A DNA stretch of 64,000 nt, from positions 1 through 64,000 of the forward strand of contig CAZPBY010000026.1 in assembly GCA_964584785.1 (NCBI GenBank). The letters run 5' to 3'. This DNA comes from JAHFTY01 sp964584785 (GTDB lineage Bacteria; Acidobacteriota; Terriglobia; 20CM-2-55-15). Positions within the stretch are counted from its first letter, which is position 1; the number at the start of each line of letters is the position of its first letter. This document shows positions 60,022 through 64,000 of the stretch, one piece after another. The translations under genes were made by a program, and so were the position numbers. The notes under the pieces were generated by a model, which ran no database searches, had not been told where the DNA came from, and was given only the letters and a program-made list of their open reading frames with translations.

Positions 60022-60426
60022 TCAACGAGGCGCCCATACCTCAATGTGATTTAGGGTTGCCGCCTGAGTTAACCGATCGTCGTAGGTCACGAGTCCGGCG
60101 AGTTCGTCTCCAAGCGATAACGCCGTGGCGAGATGGATCGCGTCGAGAGATCGCATCAAGGTCGGTTTCAGAAGCCCTGCGTCGCTCAAAACCGGCGTGT
60201 CCATTGGCAGCAAACCCAGACGTTCAAGCACCTTTTGTCCTCTCCGGAATTGCGGGACTTTGACCCCGGCCCGCCGCAATGCCCGAAGGACCTCGGTTCG
60301 TGCCAGTTCGCTGGACACGCGGACCGGCCAATCGTTGAGAAATTCGAAAAGCGCTTTGCTTTCCGGTTCAGACACAACGATTTTGAGAACCGCGGAGGAA
60401 TCCAGGTAGATGAGATGGCCCCTCAC
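60022..60426 (-). CDS. vapC: PIN-domain toxin (VapC-like)
   Basis: A 134-residue PIN protein: IYLDSSAVLKIV (D9), E in SELARTEVLRALR, D in MRSLDAIHLATAL and D in GLVTYDDRLTQAA, so all four acidic positions are present. It overlaps its antitoxin by 4 bases. Confidence 0.9.
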   Translation of the reverse strand: MRGHLIYLDSSAVLKIVVSEPESKALFEFLNDWPVRVSSELARTEVLRALRRAGVKVPQFRRGQKVLERLGLLPMDTPVLSDAGLLKPTLMRSLDAIHLATALSLGDELAGLVTYDDRLTQAATLNHIEVWAPR

Positions 60427-60704
60427 AGCCGTTCGTCGCGAAGTTCAGCCAGCGCTTCGGATACTTTGGTCGTCGGGCGTCCCTTGGGCGCGCCGAGCGC
60501 CAGCAAATCGCCCTGTGGCAGTAATAGCCGACGCTGCTTCGCCAGCCGACTTAATATCGGCTCTTCTTCATGCAACGGGACCAAAGCCGCAACGGTCCGT
60601 CCGCGCTCGGTAACCCGAAGGCTTTGTCCTTGTGCTACTCGCCGAAGATAGATACTCAGATTCTGCCGCAGTTCCCGGACGCCGACGGTATCCTTTGGTT
60701 TCAT
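60423..60704 (-). CDS. Phd/YefM-type antitoxin
   Basis: A 93-residue antitoxin: VGVRELRQNLSIYLRRVAQG and LRVTERGRTVAALVPL are the Phd/YefM DNA-binding half; the tail is charged. Just upstream is a direct repeat, TGTAGCACAGTGTAGCAC at 60704-60721, which could be its operator. Confidence 0.88.
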   Translation of the reverse strand: MKPKDTVGVRELRQNLSIYLRRVAQGQSLRVTERGRTVAALVPLHEEEPILSRLAKQRRLLLPQGDLLALGAPKGRPTTKVSEALAELRDERL

Positions 60705-60760
60705 GTAGCACAGTGTAGCACATCAATCTAATCGCGTTGTTCCGCGACTGCGCCGGCTCC

Positions 60761-62194
60761 TTATCGCCGGCGCAGGACGCTGTGATGGCGGCTGTATGAG
60801 AAATAAATGACCTGGCCGATGATCAGCCACACGAACAAACGGATCCACGTGTCGAGCGGCAAACTGAGCATCAGGACCAGCGACGCGACAATCCCCAGGA
60901 TCGGCACGAGTGGCACCGCGGGTGTACGGAAGGGACGTTCCAGATCCGCGCGTGTTCGACGAAGAATCCAGACGCCCGCGCAGACGATGATGAATGCGAA
61001 CAGCGTTCCGATGCTGACGAGATTTCCCAGCGTGTCGATCGGCAGCAAACCCGCCACGACGGCGATCGCGAGTCCAACCACGATCGAGGAAATCCATGGC
61101 GTTCGGAAACGAGGATGGATGGTCCCCACCCACGGCGGCAGCAATCCGTCCGTCGACATCACGAAGAAAATGCGTGACTGGCCGAGCAACGTCGTCAACA
61201 TCACCGTGCTGAGCCCCGCCAGCGTTCCGGACTTGATGAGAAAGCTCCCCCATTTCACTCCCGTCACATCAATGGCCAGCGCCACAGGTGCCGCGACATT
61301 CAGCGTGGAGTAGTGCGCGACACCTGTCAGCGCCACCGCGACGACGAGGTAAAGAACCGTGCATATCCCCAGCGATCCAAGCAGGCCGATCGGCATATCG
61401 CGTTGCGGATTGCGCGCTTCCTGGGCGGCAGTCGATACGGCGTCGAATCCGATATACGCAAAGAAGATTGTCGCGCCTCCGCGCAGAATGCCCGACCATC
61501 CGTAAGCGCCAAAGCGCCCGGCGTTCGGAGGAATGAATGGAGTCCAGTTCCGGCGTGCGACTTCCGGATGGCGGAGCAGGAATGCCGCGGCAATCACGAC
61601 AAACACGAGCACCGTGCCGACCTTAATAAATACGACGACGACATTCACGTTCGCGGATTCGCGGATGCCGATGACAAGAATGGCCGTGACCAGGCACACA
61701 ATCAGAAAAGCGGGCACGTTGAAGATTCCGCCCCGGCCCGGCGTTGTTGCGAACTGCATCGGGATCTTCACGCCGAAGTCGTCGAGGAGACTCACGGCGT
61801 TCCCGCTCCATCCCGAAGCGACGGTCGCCGCGCTGAACGCGTACTCCAGCACGAGGTCCCAGCCGATGATCCATGCAATAAATTCGCCGAACGACGCGTA
61901 GGCGTAGGTATACGCCGAACCGGAGATCGGAATCATCGAGGCCAGCTCGGAATAACACAAGCCGGCAAACGCGCAGCCCAGCCCGGCAAGAACAAACGAT
62001 ATCGCGATAGCGGGCCCCGCATATTGCGCCGCCGCCGATCCTGTAAAAACGAAGATGCCGGCTCCGATCACCGCGCCGATTCCCAGCGCGATCAGGTTGA
62101 CCGGTCCAAGAACTCGCTTCAGTCCATGCGCGTCGCCGTGAGCGGAGTCCGACAGAATCTGGTCGACGGGTTTCTTGACGAGGAGACCTTCCAT
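60761..62194 (-). CDS. APC-family amino acid permease
   Basis: A 477-residue transporter of the cationic amino-acid transporter-like group with about 12-13 hydrophobic segments. The first helix has the family motif LIALGIGAVIGAGIFVFTG, and later GWDLVLEYAFSAATVASGWSG and FFAYIGFDAVSTAAQEARNP are typical. It imports an amino acid by proton symport or exchange; the exact substrate cannot be told. It stands alone between a toxin-antitoxin module and the LytTR system. Confidence 0.92.
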   Translation of the reverse strand: MEGLLVKKPVDQILSDSAHGDAHGLKRVLGPVNLIALGIGAVIGAGIFVFTGSAAAQYAGPAIAISFVLAGLGCAFAGLCYSELASMIPISGSAYTYAYASFGEFIAWIIGWDLVLEYAFSAATVASGWSGNAVSLLDDFGVKIPMQFATTPGRGGIFNVPAFLIVCLVTAILVIGIRESANVNVVVVFIKVGTVLVFVVIAAAFLLRHPEVARRNWTPFIPPNAGRFGAYGWSGILRGGATIFFAYIGFDAVSTAAQEARNPQRDMPIGLLGSLGICTVLYLVVAVALTGVAHYSTLNVAAPVALAIDVTGVKWGSFLIKSGTLAGLSTVMLTTLLGQSRIFFVMSTDGLLPPWVGTIHPRFRTPWISSIVVGLAIAVVAGLLPIDTLGNLVSIGTLFAFIIVCAGVWILRRTRADLERPFRTPAVPLVPILGIVASLVLMLSLPLDTWIRLFVWLIIGQVIYFSYSRHHSVLRRR

Positions 62195-62274
62195 TCGCGA
62201 ATGCTAGTGAGGCGTCTGCGGGCGGCGGGAAAGAATGTGATCAATGTGGTCGTGGGCGTGACGAACGTGAACCG

Positions 62275-63006
62275 TCAGAAGTCGAGCGTCAAATCCTGAA
62301 TGCGTTCCCGGTACGTGCGGCTCAGCGTGAGTTGCGTGCCGTCCTGCAGCACAACGTGGTATTCGCCGTGCCACCACGGGCGCAACTCGCGAATACGATC
62401 GATGTTCACGATCTGCGAACGGTGGATCCGAGCGAACCGGCGTGGATCGAGGTGCTCTTCCAGATTGCCGATTGTGGTGCGAAGAAGATGGCTGTCCTTC
62501 CTGACGTGCAGCCGGACGTAATTGCCTTCGGCTTCGATCCAATCGATTTCGTCGGTCCGAACGAATACGATCCGGCTTCCGGACTTCACGAGCAGACGCT
62601 CGGGGTAACGCCTGCTGTTGCCGCCGCCGTCCAGGAACCGGATCTGCGCTTTCGCGCGGTCGAGTGCCTGCTGGAATCTTTCGCGATCGAATGGTTTGAG
62701 CAGATAGTCGACGGCGTTCACTTCAAACGCCCGCACGGCGTATTCGTCGTATGCGGTCACAAAAACAACGACGGGAGCGTTCTGGCGGCGCAATCGAGCG
62801 AGGACGTCGAACCCGTCGATCTCCGGCATCCGTACATCGAGAAAAACAAGGTCGGGGTGCTTTTTCTCGATCAGGCTTAGCGCGTCGTGCCCATTGCCGC
62901 ACTCACCGACGACGTTCACTTCCGTATCGCCGCGCAACAGCTCACGAATCAAATCGCGGCCCAGCGGTTCGTCCTCGATGATCACAGCGCTGATCGATTT
63001 CGTCAT
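62275..63006 (-). CDS. LytTR-family response regulator
   Basis: A 243-residue regulator. Receiver: VIIEDEPLGRDLI, phosphoacceptor in LVFLDVRMPEIDGFD and K in VDYLLKPFD. LytTR DNA-binding domain from about residue 140: VRTDEIDWIEAEGNYVRLH and RFARIHRSQIVNIDRI. The frame is open upstream, but ATG 63006 directly precedes the receiver. Its start lies 1 base after the kinase stop. Confidence 0.94.
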   Translation of the reverse strand: MTKSISAVIIEDEPLGRDLIRELLRGDTEVNVVGECGNGHDALSLIEKKHPDLVFLDVRMPEIDGFDVLARLRRQNAPVVVFVTAYDEYAVRAFEVNAVDYLLKPFDRERFQQALDRAKAQIRFLDGGGNSRRYPERLLVKSGSRIVFVRTDEIDWIEAEGNYVRLHVRKDSHLLRTTIGNLEEHLDPRRFARIHRSQIVNIDRIRELRPWWHGEYHVVLQDGTQLTLSRTYRERIQDLTLDF

Positions 63007-63007
63007 T

Positions 63008-64000
63008 TTATGCTCCCGCGGCGAGCCGCGCCGTTTGCACGGCGGCGGGGATCTCCAGCGTGACGACAACGCCGCCTTCGGCCGCATTCCGCATCTCAAA
63101 CCGAAAGGAATCGCCGTAGAGTTGCTGCAAACGGGACCGCGTGTTCACAATGCCGATCCTTTCGCGGCCCGGCTCCTTTAATCCCGGGCCGTCGTCGCGG
63201 ACCTCAATGCGCACAACGCCATCCGAGCGCCGGGCGATGACTTCGATCCGGCCGCGGCCTCTGCGCGCGCCGATGCCATGCCGTAGCGAATTCTCGACGA
63301 TGGGTTGAAGAATCAGGTTCGGTACGGGCAGTCCCAGAATTTCCGGCTCGACATCGATGCGCACCGTCAAGCGATCCTCAAAACGCAGGCGTTCGATCTC
63401 GAGGTACGACTGCAGGAATTCGATCTCGCGGCGCAGCGGGACTTCATTAACGCCCGACGCGTCCAGCGTCAAACGAAGGAAGTCGCCGAGACGCGCCGTC
63501 ATGCGGTGCGCGGCTTCGACGTTCGTCAGCTGCAACGCCGAAATCGAGTTGAGAGTGTTGAACAGGAAATGCGGGTGCAGTTGTGATTTCAGTGCCTGCA
63601 GTTCCGCCTTTGCCAGTTGCGTCTCGAGTTGCGAAGCCTTCAACTCTCCGGCCTGGTAGCGCCGGTAGAACTCGATGACATTGCCAACCAGAAGGAACGT
63701 GCCGTAGCTCATGAATCCCGTCGGCAGATTGAACAAGAGGTCCGAGCGATAAAGATCGAAGAGCGTCGGGATGTTGCGGTAGGCGTCGACGTACAGCATC
63801 CTGCAGATCGCCAGATAAACAAAGCGATGTCCGACGGTCAGCGCAAAGCATGCGGCAACGTGAAGGAAGGCATTTCGCGTCCACGATTCCCGGTCCAGCG
63901 GAAACCGCCGCGTGATTCCGAATACGAGCGGAGCCATGGCCGCCCACAGAATCCAGTAGGGGATCTCCCAAACCAGCATCTGCAAAAACGTCGGCGGCGT
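63008..64000 (-). CDS. LytS/YehU-type sensor histidine kinase (5' truncated by window edge)
   Basis: The frame runs open to the window end, so the start is probably outside; an ATG at 63985 would give 325 residues. Four hydrophobic segments occupy the first ~100 residues. The histidine box is QLHPHFLFNTLNSISAL and the ATPase domain has LILQPIVENSLRHGIG, VRDDGPGL and GIVNTRSRLQQLYG. It is the partner of the LytTR regulator downstream. Confidence 0.92.
   Translation of the reverse strand, partial: TPPTFLQMLVWEIPYWILWAAMAPLVFGITRRFPLDRESWTRNAFLHVAACFALTVGHRFVYLAICRMLYVDAYRNIPTLFDLYRSDLLFNLPTGFMSYGTFLLVGNVIEFYRRYQAGELKASQLETQLAKAELQALKSQLHPHFLFNTLNSISALQLTNVEAAHRMTARLGDFLRLTLDASGVNEVPLRREIEFLQSYLEIERLRFEDRLTVRIDVEPEILGLPVPNLILQPIVENSLRHGIGARRGRGRIEVIARRSDGVVRIEVRDDGPGLKEPGRERIGIVNTRSRLQQLYGDSFRFEMRNAAEGGVVVTLEIPAAVQTARLAAGA

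Noticed and set aside
1..64000. tRNA or rRNA genes
   Set aside because: I looked for cloverleaf signatures such as the T-loop consensus and found none with a matching acceptor stem; a covariance search would be needed to be sure.

Overview
The window reads as a chromosomal segment of a soil-type Acidobacteriota (inference). The reasons are the moderately high GC, the many large secreted proteins, a tricorn-like S41 protease, a Ser/Thr kinase fused to a PD40/TolB-like propeller and coupled to an ECF sigma factor, and a complete tuf-S10-spc-alpha ribosomal operon with zinc-binding variants of several proteins. No tRNA, rRNA, CRISPR array, prophage or intact transposase was seen.

1-15170: the 3' end of tuf, then an almost gap-free ribosomal super-operon (rpsJ to rplQ) including secY, adk, infA, rpmJ and rpoA. 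It lacks map between adk and infA, and ends at a large imperfect hairpin. Two intergenic gaps inside it carry dispersed palindromic repeats (rplC-rplD and rpsM-rpsK).

15203-27608: co-directional accessory genes in tightly coupled blocks: a secreted-protein block (membrane-anchored protein, Xaa-Pro peptidase, esterase, six-Asp-box propeller); a metallophosphoesterase-DinB pair; an Omp85-like outer-membrane protein coupled to a DUF4390-like protein and an NtrY/NtrX-like sigma-54 two-component system; and a LOG-ACT-methyltransferase block. A perfect 52-bp inverted repeat separates this from glnS.

27785-45461: glnS; a DUF1028, SLOG-GNAT fusion and O-methyltransferase block; a MetR-like regulator with an operator-like dyad; a tricorn-like protease; a single-domain response regulator behind a sigma-54-type promoter, convergent with an NtrC-family activator; an amidohydrolase; an overlapping metallopeptidase/ATP-grasp pair; a Tat-signal ThDP enzyme; and a large secreted protein.

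45462-48960: a decaying region. A 14-unit, 21-bp tandem array and a shorter second copy flank a kinase tail fragment and a broken Ser/Thr kinase-TPR gene with two frameshifts and an internal deletion.

48960-64000: three PIN-domain toxin-antitoxin modules, a HEAT-repeat protein, a secreted HExxH protein, a kinase-propeller/ECF-sigma pair, three secreted or surface proteins including a CSLREA beta-helix protein, an APC amino-acid permease, and a LytTR/LytS-type two-component system whose kinase runs off the window end.
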